This document shows positions 26,986 to 35,450 of a DNA stretch of 64,000 nt, one piece after another. The DNA is from Chloracidobacterium sp. Its GTDB lineage: Bacteria; Acidobacteriota; Blastocatellia; Pyrinomonadales; Pyrinomonadaceae. How positions within the stretch are numbered: the stretch's first letter is position 1; every line of letters begins with the position of its first letter. Below the pieces are notes generated by a model. It was given only the letters and a program-made list of their open reading frames with translations, had not been told where the DNA came from and made no database searches. Location of the stretch: NCBI GenBank assembly GCA_016712045.1, contig JADJRV010000009.1, forward strand, positions 62,001-126,000, read 5' to 3'. The position numbers and the translations under genes were made by a program.

Positions 26986-27570
26986 TTATCCTTTCCTTAG
27001 CTCGGTCAAAACTTGCTTGGCAACCGCTTTGAGTGTGTCGAAAACGCCGGTGCCGTTGGTGGCGACGGCTTCGAAAACGGGTTCGCCTTTTTTGAGCAGC
27101 TCTTGTGATAGCTCTTCGATTGGCGTGACGTTTGGCAGGTCGCGTTTGTTTAGCTGCAAAACGTAAGGGATCTGGGCGAGGTCGTAGCCTTGCGAACCTA
27201 GGTTTTCCTCAAGGTTATAGAGCGACTCGATATTGGCGTCCATGCGTTCCTCTTGGCTATCGGCGACGAACACGACACCGTCAACACCTTTGAGGATAAG
27301 CTTGCGCGAAGCGTCGTAATAGACCTGTCCCGGCACCGTGTAGAGGTGAAAACGGGTCTTAAAACCACGAACTGTACCTAGTTCGAGCGGCATAAAATCA
27401 AAGAACAGCGTTCGATCCGTCTCGGTCGCTAATGATATGAGCTTGCCCTTAGCCTGCGGTGCCGTCGAATCGTAGATGTATTGCAGATTGGTCGTCTTGC
27501 CGCACAAACCCGGGCCGTAATAAACGATCTTGCAATTGATCTCTCGCGATGCGTAGTTGATAAAAGTCAT
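26986..27570 (-). CDS. mglA: MglA-like Ras-family GTPase
   Basis: Small GTPase that sets the leading pole in gliding or twitching bacteria and is switched by MglB. The 194-residue protein has the P-loop GPGLCGKTTN (19-28), the switch segment TETDRTLFFDFMP, the family-specific YTVPGQVYYDASR in place of the usual DxxG, and NKRDLP for guanine specificity. TVPGQ is the diagnostic MglA variant. It is encoded 60 nt downstream of mglB, with a hairpin repeat in the gap. No pilus or gliding motor gene is visible in the window. Confidence 0.94.
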   Translation of the reverse strand: MTFINYASREINCKIVYYGPGLCGKTTNLQYIYDSTAPQAKGKLISLATETDRTLFFDFMPLELGTVRGFKTRFHLYTVPGQVYYDASRKLILKGVDGVVFVADSQEERMDANIESLYNLEENLGSQGYDLAQIPYVLQLNKRDLPNVTPIEELSQELLKKGEPVFEAVATNGTGVFDTLKAVAKQVLTELRKG

Positions 27571-27572
27571 AT

Positions 27573-27628
27573 GTCAGTTGTCGGTAGTCAGTGGTCGGTT
27601 GTCAGAAGTTGTCTTTCTGACAACTGAC
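27573..27628 (-). repeat. GTCAGTTGTC inverted word repeat between mglB and mglA
   Basis: GTCAGTTGTC (27573-27582) and GACAACTGAC (27619-27628) are perfect inverted arms; between them lie further GTCAG/GGTCGG words. It is inside the mglB-mglA transcript and ends only 2 nt from the mglA ATG, so a hairpin here could affect mglA translation. Confidence 0.6.
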
Positions 27629-27630
27629 AG

Positions 27631-28113
27631 CTAGCTAAATAAACTATCAATATCCTCGTCCGTGATCTCGCTAAAGAACGAGTTTTGGTTGACGCGGAAA
27701 TTATCGGAATCGGTCTTGGCTTCTTCGAGGATGTTTGCAACCTCAAAACTGCCGCGTTTTGAACGTATCTTGACCAAGCTCAGCGTCGAACGTTCGTCAA
27801 AAACGACTACTAGCAAACTGCGGCCGATGATGCTGATATAAATGCTTTCGTGTTCGCCCTCGTGAACGACTGATGGGAAAACATCTTCGCCAATGAGTTT
27901 TGCCATACTGCTGGTCGCAGCGACGTTGCCGGCGGCTAGGCTCGAAAAACTGGTCGTATCCATGTCGCCTATCTCACCATGAAAAGCTATCGGCTGGCCG
28001 TCACGGTCGATCAAAAACACCACGCGGGCCGCGCACTCGACACAAAGCCGTGCCAAGACGCTCTTGAGCCTTTCAAACTGATGTTCTTGCAAAATAAAAG
28101 GCGTATCAGCCAT
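27631..28113 (-). CDS. mglB: MglB-like roadblock/LC7 domain protein
   Basis: GTPase-activating partner of MglA, roadblock/LC7 fold. Landmarks: ECAARVVFLIDRDGQPIAFH (strand-helix core), FSSLAAGNVAATSSMAKLIG, and the strand GRSLLVVVFDERSTLSLVKI. 160 residues, as usual for MglB. Directly upstream of mglA on the same strand, the classical order. The acidic C-terminal tail (SEITDEDIDSLFS) is a common but uncharacterised feature. Confidence 0.9.
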   Translation of the reverse strand: MADTPFILQEHQFERLKSVLARLCVECAARVVFLIDRDGQPIAFHGEIGDMDTTSFSSLAAGNVAATSSMAKLIGEDVFPSVVHEGEHESIYISIIGRSLLVVVFDERSTLSLVKIRSKRGSFEVANILEEAKTDSDNFRVNQNSFFSEITDEDIDSLFS

Positions 28114-28433
28114 TAGATGTTCTCGTTCGGGATAGCCGACTAGGGCTTATGTGTTCGATGGTGAATTGTATTGGCAACAAGCGGCCAGAAAAGCCGCAAA
28201 ACTAAATTTAACATAATCAATGAAGTAACGACAAGCGTTTTTTAGGAAAATGGGAAGATTTCTCGGGCGAAGGTTGCGAGCGGAAATCTATTGTCGGGCG
28301 ATATACAAAAATGCTAGAATCTAGGCTGTCGGCAAGCGCTCGCCGACGGCATTTGTGGATTTAGCAGTGCCATCCATCCTTTAACAGCCGCCGTAAAGAA
28401 CCCACCCGCTGACGCAGGCGGTTCTGACCAAGC
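28114..28433. promoter_or_regulatory. Intergenic region with two GC-rich hairpins
   Basis: Divergent promoters for mglBA and yvcK lie here. Two inverted structures are visible: GTCGGC-aagcgctc-GCCGAC at 28328-28347, and GAACC...GGTTC at 28398-28424 enclosing CCACCCGCTGACGCAGGCGG. The second ends 9 nt before the yvcK ATG and belongs to the window's word-like hairpin repeats. Confidence 0.4.
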
Positions 28434-29480
28434 ATGAAGCACCATCTCTTTTCTGACATCTCAGCAGGGGTGAATTTCGTCGCCATTGGCGGCGGAAACG
28501 GCCTTTCGACGCTGCTTTCGGGGCTCAAGCGTTTTGTCCACGCCCGTCAGACGGAACCCGTTTGGCTCGAAAATCTATCGGCGATCGTTGCTGTGACGGA
28601 CGACGGTGGCAGCTCGGGGCGGCTGCGTGATGAGCTGCAAATGCTGCCTCCTGGCGACATACGCAACTGCATGGTCGCGCTGTCGGAGGATTCGCAGATG
28701 CTTTCGAAATTGTTTCGCCATCGCTTTCGCGGCGACGGCGATCTCGGCGGGCATATATTTGGCAATCTTTTTCTAGCGGCTTTGACGGAGATCACCGGTG
28801 ATTTTGCTGAGGCTGTAAAACTTTCTTCGGAAATTTTGGCGAGCAAAGGCCATATCTATCCGGCGACTGTCGCGGACGTAAGACTCGCGGCCGAGCTGAC
28901 GGACGGCACCGTTGTTCAGGGCGAGACAAATATCTCGCATGTCGGTCACATGATCAAACAACTCAGGCTCGAACCGCCTGATTGTCAACCGATGCCCGAA
29001 ACGCTTGCGGCTATCGCTGCCGCAAATGTCATCACCGTCGGGCCGGGTTCGCTCTACACGAGCCTGTTGCCGCCGATACTCGTTGCCGGTGTCGCCGATG
29101 CGATCGCTCGATCGAGTGCGGTCAAGATATTTGTTTGTAATTTGATGACCCAGCCGGGCGAAACGGACGGATTGTCTGCGCGTCGTCACCTTGAGATCGT
29201 GCGGGTATACGCGCCGCAGATCGGTTTTGATTATGTCGTCGTCAACGATCATCCTATCAGCCCTCTCCAGTCCGAAAAATACACGGGGATGGGTGCCGAA
29301 CAGATCGGCGTTCACGGTTCGATCTCGCCGGAGACCATCGAAGGAGCCGAGCTCGTTTATGGTAATCTATTGGACGATGGCGAGATGGTGCGGCACCATC
29401 CGGAAAAGCTGGCCCAAGTGACGCTTTTATGTGCGTTGCAACCAAAACATTCTGTTCAGAGTGCAAGCTTCAGCTTGTAA
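28434..29480 (+). CDS. yvcK: YvcK/CofD-like gluconeogenesis factor
   Basis: UPF0052 family; in Bacillus binds UDP-sugars and helps direct carbon to peptidoglycan precursors (GlmS activation in some species). The 348-residue protein has VAIGGGNGLSTLLSGLKRF at the N-terminus, VTDDGGSSGRLRDELQMLPP, GDIRNCMVALS, FRGDGDLGGHIFGNLFLAAL and ITVGPGSLYTSLLPPI, all diagnostic. The last codons (SASFSL, stop) are supplied by a repeat that forms a hairpin with the start of glmU. Location beside glmU and glmS agrees with its known role. Confidence 0.92.
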   Translation: MKHHLFSDISAGVNFVAIGGGNGLSTLLSGLKRFVHARQTEPVWLENLSAIVAVTDDGGSSGRLRDELQMLPPGDIRNCMVALSEDSQMLSKLFRHRFRGDGDLGGHIFGNLFLAALTEITGDFAEAVKLSSEILASKGHIYPATVADVRLAAELTDGTVVQGETNISHVGHMIKQLRLEPPDCQPMPETLAAIAAANVITVGPGSLYTSLLPPILVAGVADAIARSSAVKIFVCNLMTQPGETDGLSARRHLEIVRVYAPQIGFDYVVVNDHPISPLQSEKYTGMGAEQIGVHGSISPETIEGAELVYGNLLDDGEMVRHHPEKLAQVTLLCALQPKHSVQSASFSL

Positions 29481-29515
29481 TTCTTTGGACAGGAAACAAG
29501 CTAAAGCTTGCACTC
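29459..29515. repeat. Inverted repeat spanning the yvcK stop and glmU start
   Basis: GAGTGCAAGCTTCAGCTTGT (29459-29478) and ACAAGCTAAAGCTTGCACTC (29496-29515) form a 20-bp stem with one mismatch and a 17-nt loop. The left arm codes for the end of YvcK, the right arm contains the TTG that opens the glmU frame. It could act as a terminator-like or translation-coupling hairpin. Confidence 0.75.
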
Positions 29516-30908
29516 TAAACTTGTGAAATCAGATCTCGACATTTTGATCATGGCTGCCGGGCTCGGCACGCGGATGAAGTCTAACCTTGCCAAGGTGCTA
29601 CATCGGCTCGACGGTCGGCCGTTGATCAACCATGTCTGCGAAACTTCATTGACACTGCGTCCAAGTAGCATAAACGTGATCGTTGGGCATCAAGCCGAGG
29701 ATGTGAAAAGAGCGGTCACCACAGAATTGGGCGATGCGAAATTTACGTTTCCACTGCAAAAACAGCAGCTCGGAACCGGTGATGCTGTAAATTCTGGTAA
29801 GAAACTGCTGAAAGATCGCGATTCCGTTTTGCTGGTGCTTTCCGGCGATGTGCCGATGATATCGAGTAAGACGCTGAAAGCACTGATCGCGAAACATCGC
29901 CGTTCAAGGGCGACTTGTACGATCTTGACCGTCGAGCTTGACGATCCGACAGGGTATGGACGGGTCATTCGGGAGGGCGGAGATTTCTCACGCATTGTTG
30001 AGCAAAAGGACGCGAGCGACGAGGAAAAGAGTTGCCGCGAAATCAATTCGGGGATTTACTGTTTCGATACAGAAAAGCTGTTTCAGGCCCTCGCCAAGGT
30101 CGGGAATACTAACGCTCAAGGCGAATACTATTTGACCGATGTACCGACGATCTTTAAGAAAAAGGGTGATAAGATCGCGTTGTTTCTGCACGACGACAAG
30201 CACGAGATCGAAGGCATAAATGACCGCCGCCAGCTTGCGGCGATGGAAGCCGAACTGCGTGATCGCACTATTACGCGGCTGATGCTCGAAAGCGGAGTGA
30301 CGTTCATCGATCCGTCCTCGGCGTATGTTTCTGCGAAGGCAAAGATCGGACGCGACACCGTCATTTATCAAAACGTAACCATTGAGGGCAGGAGCGTAAT
30401 CGGCGAGGGTTGTACGATTCGGCCCGGGACGCGGATCGTAAATTCGACGCTGCTTGACGGCGTTGATATACGCGACAATTGCTTTATCACTGATTCCGAG
30501 ATCGGCAACGGTTGTGCAGTTGGGCCGATGGCACATCTTCGCGGCCATGCTGTGATGGAAGACGGTTCGAAGATCGGCAATTTTGTCGAACTAAAGAAAA
30601 CGCGTCTCGGCAAAAAGTCCAAGGCGAGCCACCTGACATATCTTGGTGACGCGACCATTGGCGAAAATACAAACATCGGTGCCGGCACCATCACCTGCAA
30701 CTACGACGGCAAAAACAAACACGAGACCCACATCGGCAATAATGTAAAGATCGGTTCGGACACAATGCTCGTCGCCCCGATCACAGTCGGAGACGGAGCC
30801 GCCACCGGAGCGGGAAGTGTTGTAACAAAAGATATTGCCCCAAATAAACTTGCAGTGGGAGCTCCTGCACGAGCGATTCGGAGCCTTGAAAAAAAGCAAG
30901 ACAAGTAA
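29508..30908 (+). CDS. glmU: Bifunctional UDP-GlcNAc pyrophosphorylase/GlcN-1-P acetyltransferase
   Basis: Makes UDP-GlcNAc in two steps: acetylation of glucosamine-1-phosphate and uridylyl transfer. N-terminal nucleotidyltransferase signature AAGLGTRMKSNLAKVLHRL, then QQLGTGDAV and VLSGDVP; C-terminal left-handed beta-helix hexapeptides with GAGTITCNYDGKNKHETHIG, the acetyl-CoA site. 466 residues, full length. No ATG fits the start; TTG at 29508 (inside the repeat) or GTG at 29523 are the candidates, neither with a good RBS. Next genes are a small membrane protein and glmS. Confidence 0.93.
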   Translation: MHSKLVKSDLDILIMAAGLGTRMKSNLAKVLHRLDGRPLINHVCETSLTLRPSSINVIVGHQAEDVKRAVTTELGDAKFTFPLQKQQLGTGDAVNSGKKLLKDRDSVLLVLSGDVPMISSKTLKALIAKHRRSRATCTILTVELDDPTGYGRVIREGGDFSRIVEQKDASDEEKSCREINSGIYCFDTEKLFQALAKVGNTNAQGEYYLTDVPTIFKKKGDKIALFLHDDKHEIEGINDRRQLAAMEAELRDRTITRLMLESGVTFIDPSSAYVSAKAKIGRDTVIYQNVTIEGRSVIGEGCTIRPGTRIVNSTLLDGVDIRDNCFITDSEIGNGCAVGPMAHLRGHAVMEDGSKIGNFVELKKTRLGKKSKASHLTYLGDATIGENTNIGAGTITCNYDGKNKHETHIGNNVKIGSDTMLVAPITVGDGAATGAGSVVTKDIAPNKLAVGAPARAIRSLEKKQDK

Positions 30909-30939
30909 ATTTAGAAATCAGATCTGTTGAGGAAAATAA

Positions 30940-31266
30940 ATGGAAAATCCAGAATGGTCGCCACCTCCTCCGCCGGACGATGGCTCTATATTTAGTAGTG
31001 GAACGCTCGAATATTATGCGGCCGAAATTCGTAAGGGGGCGACAAAGTCTCTGATATTCGGGCTATTAAGTATTTTCTGTTGCCCGCCAATATTTGCCTA
31101 TTTTGGATATACGACGGCTCAGGAAGTCATAACAAATATAGAGATCTATCAGGTAGAAGAAAATAAAAAAGGCCTAGCCCAAGCCGGAAAGGTTCTATCA
31201 ATAGTTGGGATAGTACTTTGGGTCATTGGGTTGATAATTCGATTTGGATTCTCTCAAGTACGATAA
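30940..31266 (+). CDS. Small membrane protein with two spans (DUF4190-like)
   Basis: 108 residues. A proline-rich N-terminus (WSPPPPPDD) and the segment YYAAEIRKGATKSLIFG precede a first membrane span (LIFGLLSIFCCPPIFAYFGY) and a second near the C-terminus (VLSIVGIVLWVIGLIIRFGF). The loop between resembles proteins of the DUF4190 type. It lies 31 nt after glmU and only 3 nt before glmS, so it is in the amino-sugar transcript; a functional link is not established. Confidence 0.75.
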   Translation: MENPEWSPPPPPDDGSIFSSGTLEYYAAEIRKGATKSLIFGLLSIFCCPPIFAYFGYTTAQEVITNIEIYQVEENKKGLAQAGKVLSIVGIVLWVIGLIIRFGFSQVR

Positions 31267-31269
31267 ATT

Positions 31270-33135
31270 ATGTGTGGAATTGTCGGATACGTTGGAAATA
31301 AACAAGTTGTGCCGCTCATTATTGACGGCCTTAGGAAACTCGAGTATCGCGGGTATGACTCGGCGGGGATCGCGGTTGTTGATGACGATCATCACCTAAG
31401 CTTACGGCGGGCTGAGGGTAAGCTGCGAAATCTTGAGGAAGCGATCCGTCTGAATCCGCTTGATGGGAATTACGGCATCGGGCATACGCGTTGGGCGACG
31501 CACGGGCGTCCGACCGAGGAAAATGCTCACCCGCACCGTGACCAGTCGGGCAAGGTCGTCGTTGTCCACAACGGCATTATCGAAAATTACCTGACGCTCA
31601 AGGAGCGTCTGCAGGCGATCGGGCATACGTTTAACACCGAGACGGACACCGAGGTCGTTGCTCATCTGATCGGGCATTACATCGACACCGAAGGTTTGTC
31701 GCTCGAGCTTGCGGTGCGTAAGACGGTCAAGGAATTGAAAGGGAATTTTTGCCCTGTCGATCATCTCGGTGGATGAGCCGGATATGATCGTATCGGTTCG
31801 CGAAGGCCCGCCGGTCGTGATCGGTCTGGGCGACGGTGAATTTTTTGTCGCGTCCGATATCCCGCCGATCCTCGCGCACACGCGTGACGTGTTTTTCCTT
31901 GGCGACAGGGAAATGGCGATCCTTACCAAAGACTCGGTCCGCGTCACCGATTTTGACGGCAACGCCGTTGAGCCGGAGCAGCAGCGGATCACTTGGGACC
32001 CGATCCAGGCGGAAAAGGGCGGCTTTAAACACTTTATGCTCAAGGAGATATACGAGCAGCCGCGTGCCGTCCGCGACACTTCGCAAGGGCGTGTTTCGCT
32101 CGATAACGGCAAAGTATATCTCGACCCGATGGATATTTCGGACGACGATCTGCGGGCGGTAACGTCGGTTAAGATCGCGGCCTGCGGCACGTCTTGGCAC
32201 GCGGGGCTTGCCGGAAAATACATGATCGAGTCACTCGCTCGTGTGCCGGTTGAGGTCGATTACGCCTCTGAATTTCGTTACCGCGAACCGGTTCTGAGTG
32301 AAACCGATCTAATCATTGTCATCTCGCAATCCGGCGAAACGGCCGATACGATCGCCGCGATGCGTGAGGCAAAACAGGCTGGGTGCAAGATACTCGCGAT
32401 CTGTAACGTGCAGGGTTCGATGATCACGCGTGAGGCTGACGGCACGATATTGACGCACGCCGGGCCGGAGATCGGCGTGGCTTCGACCAAAGCGTTTACG
32501 GCGCAGATGGTCGCTTTGTATCTGTTCGCGATGTACCTTGGTGAAGTTCGCGGCATGATCGACGAGACGCGGGCGAAAAAGCTAGCTCAAGACCTCGCCG
32601 AGCTGCCGTTAAAGATCGAGCAGCTTCTTAATGACGCTGATTCGATCGAAGAGCTGTCGAAAGAGTTTTTCCGTGTGCAGGACTTTCTTTATCTCGGACG
32701 CGGGCATCAATTTTCCGGTTGCACTCGAGGGTGCACTTAAATTAAAAGAGATCAGCTACATCCACGCCGAGGGCTATCCGGCAGGCGAGATGAAACACGG
32801 GCCGAATGCCTTGATCGATGAAAAATTGCCCGTCGTTGTCATCAACACAAAAGAAGATGGCAACGCCAACAGCGTGCTGCGTTACGAAAAAACGCACTCG
32901 AATATCGTCGAGGTAAAGTCACGAGACGGCATCATTATCTCTGTCCTGACGGAAGGCGACACGATGAGCTCGAAAGTTTCGAGCCACGTCATCGAGATAC
33001 CCTGAAACATCCGATCTGCTCGGCCCGATCCTCTCGATCGTGCCTTTGCAGTTGCTCTCATATCACATCGCCGTTCGTCGCGGATGCGATGTCGATCAAC
33101 CGAGAAATCTGGCGAAATCGGTGACGGTGGAGTAA
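31270..33135 (+). CDS. glmS: Glutamine-fructose-6-phosphate aminotransferase (three frameshifts)
   Basis: First step of UDP-GlcNAc synthesis: fructose-6-P plus glutamine to glucosamine-6-P. MCGIVGYVG provides the N-terminal nucleophile Cys; GIGHTRWATHG and VVHNGIIENY complete the glutaminase domain. The SIS domains show CGTSWHAGLAGKYMIESLAR, SQSGETADTIAAMREAK and EVGVASTKAFT-type motifs. Three extra bases break the frame: a T in TTTTT at 31746-31750, a G in GGG at 32702-32704 and a C in CCC at 33000-33002. With them removed the protein reads through HGPNALIDEKLPVVVINTKE to RRGCDVDQPRNLAKSVTVE, the expected C-terminus. An essential gene with three homopolymer insertions points to consensus error. 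Confidence 0.93.
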
Positions 33136-33142
33136 GAATTGC

Positions 33143-33193
33143 CCACGAAATACACAAAAGGCACGAAACTAGTTAAGGTTTCGTGCCTTTTTT
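33143..33193 (+). terminator. glmS terminator formed by a CACGAAA word repeat
   Basis: CCCACGAAATACACAAAAGG precedes AAAAGGCACGAAAC-tagttaag-GTTTCGTGCCTTTT with six T, a strong intrinsic terminator. The same words form the hairpin at 40113-40175. Confidence 0.8.
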
Positions 33194-33261
33194 CTTATTG
33201 TCAGACATTTCTCAATGCAGACGTTCTAGATATGGAGCGGAAATAGAGACTCGGGACTTGA

Positions 33262-34524
33262 TCAATCAAAAAACGTCTTGCTATTTGTGATCGTCCAAAT
33301 ATCGGGGATCGGCTGATCGAACGAGAGACTCTTGGTGAATACCAACTTTGAACCTTGGTAGTCGCTGAAAGCCGGGATGTCGGTGATTTTTCCTGCGATA
33401 TTTAGAAAGCCGGAAACGCGATTTTCTCCTCTGTCATTGATGAAATAGCTGCTTTCGATCGCGATGTTGTCGCCTTCAAATATCGGACTTCCATCGGCCG
33501 CGGTTGAGCTTCTGATGATCCAAACTCCGGTACCATTATCGCGGTTTGGCGATCTGGTGGTAAAGACCGCTCCCGTTTGATCCAGAAATTTATCAAAAAC
33601 GCGTAAATGCTCAGTCCAACCACAGGCGTCGAGGTAACCGGCACGTGGGTACATATTTTTAAGGTGAATTCGGTCGCCAACAACGAGCGGTTCGCCCTTG
33701 TTTTTCGCGCTTGCAGAGACAATTTCCCAACTGCCCGAACCACCGTCGCGGTTCGATTCGATGTGCGTTGAAACGAACTTAGTCTCGGTTGGAACTTGCC
33801 TAAATTCCGGCTTTCTCCAAACCTCTCCCCAAGCGTCGAGATACGAGCCATCGTTTGGGTAACGGTTTTGCAAATTTACGACCGAGCCGATCTGGATCGG
33901 AACACTGTCAGACTGGCGAGTCGGGATAGCAGCGTTATTACGTGCAGCAGAACCACCAGGAGCGGCAGGGTTTGACGTGCCTCGACTAAATTTACCGGTG
34001 TAGATCACATATCCGCTTCCGGCGAATGCGATCAAAAGCAGCGACACAATAATAAGGCGTGGAGGGCTGAAAAATCTCGTCGCTGTCGCGACGGCATTGT
34101 TCTCCCCAACGGCATCGCTGATCGTGATCGTTTCCTCGCTCCGCGTGTATTGAACAGTTTGTTCTTCGACGACGAGCAGATCGCTTTCGTCAGAGATCGT
34201 GACATCCGGCGTGAATCGATAGCCCATTTTAGGAACTGTTTCGATCAATCGTTTGCCGCCGTCGTCTTCGATCAGCTTTCTTAGCCATGAAACATTTCGG
34301 GCAAGCGTAGTTTCCTCGACATATGTATCAGGCCAGACGGCGTCGAGGATCTCATTCTTTTTTGTTACCCGGCCGGCGTTCGCGACGAAATAAAGTAAGA
34401 GGTCAAACTGCTTTGGGACAAGTTGTACAGCCTCATCCCCACGCCATAAACGGCGCTCCGGCACATCTAAAATAAATGTGCCGAAACGAAAAAATGCAGG
34501 AGTTTCCGTGTGTTTAGTGTCCAA
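33262..34524 (-). CDS. Membrane-anchored winged-helix regulator with beta-trefoil-like sensor part
   Basis: One-component transmembrane regulator of the CadC/ToxR plan. Residues 12-105 form an OmpR/PhoB-type winged helix (PERRLWRGDEAVQLVPKQFD, ARNVSWLRKLIEDDGGKRLI, ETVPKMGYRF); a single membrane span is at about 155-176 (PRLIIVSLLLIAFAGSGYVI); residues 208-420 are outside the cytoplasm and consist of repeated beta units, each ending with a Trp: SGSWEIVS, GTGVWIIRS, PDIWTITN, with SYLDAWGEVW and GYLDACGWTE at the starts. This looks like a beta-trefoil or MIR-type sensor. The start is a TTG at 34524 abutting a tandem operator-like repeat. It faces a set of nine envelope genes (34617-40087) and is probably their regulator (inference). 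Confidence 0.8.
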   Translation of the reverse strand: MDTKHTETPAFFRFGTFILDVPERRLWRGDEAVQLVPKQFDLLLYFVANAGRVTKKNEILDAVWPDTYVEETTLARNVSWLRKLIEDDGGKRLIETVPKMGYRFTPDVTISDESDLLVVEEQTVQYTRSEETITISDAVGENNAVATATRFFSPPRLIIVSLLLIAFAGSGYVIYTGKFSRGTSNPAAPGGSAARNNAAIPTRQSDSVPIQIGSVVNLQNRYPNDGSYLDAWGEVWRKPEFRQVPTETKFVSTHIESNRDGGSGSWEIVSASAKNKGEPLVVGDRIHLKNMYPRAGYLDACGWTEHLRVFDKFLDQTGAVFTTRSPNRDNGTGVWIIRSSTAADGSPIFEGDNIAIESSYFINDRGENRVSGFLNIAGKITDIPAFSDYQGSKLVFTKSLSFDQPIPDIWTITNSKTFFD

Positions 34525-34556
34525 AATAAATCCAGAATAAATCCAAAATAAATCCA
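34525..34556. promoter_or_regulatory. Three tandem 11-bp units between divergent regulator and envelope genes
   Basis: AATAAATCCA occurs at 34525, 34536 and 34547, an exact 11-bp period, with an inverted AGATTTATT copy at about 34577. Direct repeats at 10-11 bp are how OmpR/PhoB winged-helix proteins bind DNA, so this is a likely operator for the adjacent regulator, including autoregulation. The first unit touches the TTG start codon of the regulator. Confidence 0.6.
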
Positions 34557-34616
34557 GACACTTTGAGGTGTCCAGATTAGATTTATTCGTCAGCAGATAA
34601 TTTAAGACGAAATCAA

Positions 34617-34937
34617 ATGGAAATCAAGAGAAAGGTCGAAATTTTCACTGCAACGAATCGCCGTTTTGTCGTTCGTCGAAATAAACCGGCGCACGACATC
34701 GCCTGTGTATCCTGCGGTACAACGATGGTCACGGCTGAACAGGCAGCCGAGATCTTTGGAATTTCTCAACGAAGCGTCTTTCAATTTGTCGAAGCTGGAC
34801 GAGTGCATTTTACCGAATTAGCAGAAGGCGGGGCGGCAATGATCTGCATTACCTCATTCGCAGACGTTTTCAGCGAACCGGTTCGGAACGGCTTCATGCC
34901 GAGACCGAAAATGGGGACTGATCAAAAAATTAAGTAG
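34617..34937 (+). CDS. Small helix-turn-helix protein (excisionase/MerR-like)
   Basis: 106 residues. The core MVTAEQAAEIFGISQRSVFQ followed by FVEAGRVHFTE matches a MerR/excisionase-type helix-turn-helix in which a substrate-recognition helix follows the turn. A CVSCG motif just before could be half of a metal site, but no second Cys pair is present. It opens the envelope gene series, 13 nt before the next gene, and may regulate it or be a small adaptor. No recombinase gene is near, so true excisionase function is unlikely. Confidence 0.65.
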   Translation: MEIKRKVEIFTATNRRFVVRRNKPAHDIACVSCGTTMVTAEQAAEIFGISQRSVFQFVEAGRVHFTELAEGGAAMICITSFADVFSEPVRNGFMPRPKMGTDQKIK

Positions 34938-34950
34938 GAGATACGTAATT

Positions 34951-35385
34951 ATGAAAAAACTTTTGTTTCTAACATTGGCAGCGGGCTTGATGATGGCTTT
35001 TAATGCAGGCGTATCAGCTCAAAGAGGTTACATCAATTCTGTTGTCACCAAGTCAAGTACTGGAAAGCTCACGCCCGTTGCTGGGGACGAAATATCGCTA
35101 ATTGTCGCATATGCCGGCCAAGACGTTCCTGACGTTGGAATCAAAAAAGGAAACAAGATATGTGTAATGAATGTTCGCCGAGGTTCGGAGTTCGCAGCCG
35201 TTTTCTCGGGAGCGGAGTGTGGAACGATGAAGTTCAATAAACCAGTGCATACGATCACGTATGTGCACAATCCGGATAACGCAGCATTACAAAAAAACGA
35301 TAAGGCGGTGATAGATCCGGGAACCAGATCGATATCTTTCAGTCGCGGCAGCAGCGCCGTTCTGACACTCTTTTACGAAAACTGA
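34951..35385 (+). CDS. Secreted protein of unknown function, envelope module
   Basis: 144 residues. A clear signal peptide (LLFLTLAAGLMMAFNAGVSAQ) and an all-beta mature part with two Cys (KICVMNV, GAECGTMKF) likely bridged. RBS TAGGAG is 9 nt before the ATG. The sequence ISLIVAYAGQDVPDVGIKKG and SFSRGSSAVLTLFYEN suggest a compact beta-sandwich. Not a named family. Confidence 0.7.
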   Translation: MKKLLFLTLAAGLMMAFNAGVSAQRGYINSVVTKSSTGKLTPVAGDEISLIVAYAGQDVPDVGIKKGNKICVMNVRRGSEFAAVFSGAECGTMKFNKPVHTITYVHNPDNAALQKNDKAVIDPGTRSISFSRGSSAVLTLFYEN

Positions 35386-35450
35386 AACGCAAATTAGCAC
35401 GAAATAATTTTGGCCGCGTAACGGCGGCGTCTAGTTAACGGAGACTATCT

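Noticed and set aside
31746..33002. Programmed frameshifting in glmS
   Set aside because: Three separate +1 insertions without slippery heptamer or stimulatory structure, and many other genes in the window show the same type of error.
34617..34937. Phage excisionase
   Set aside because: The helix-turn-helix is similar, but no integrase, att site or other phage gene is present.
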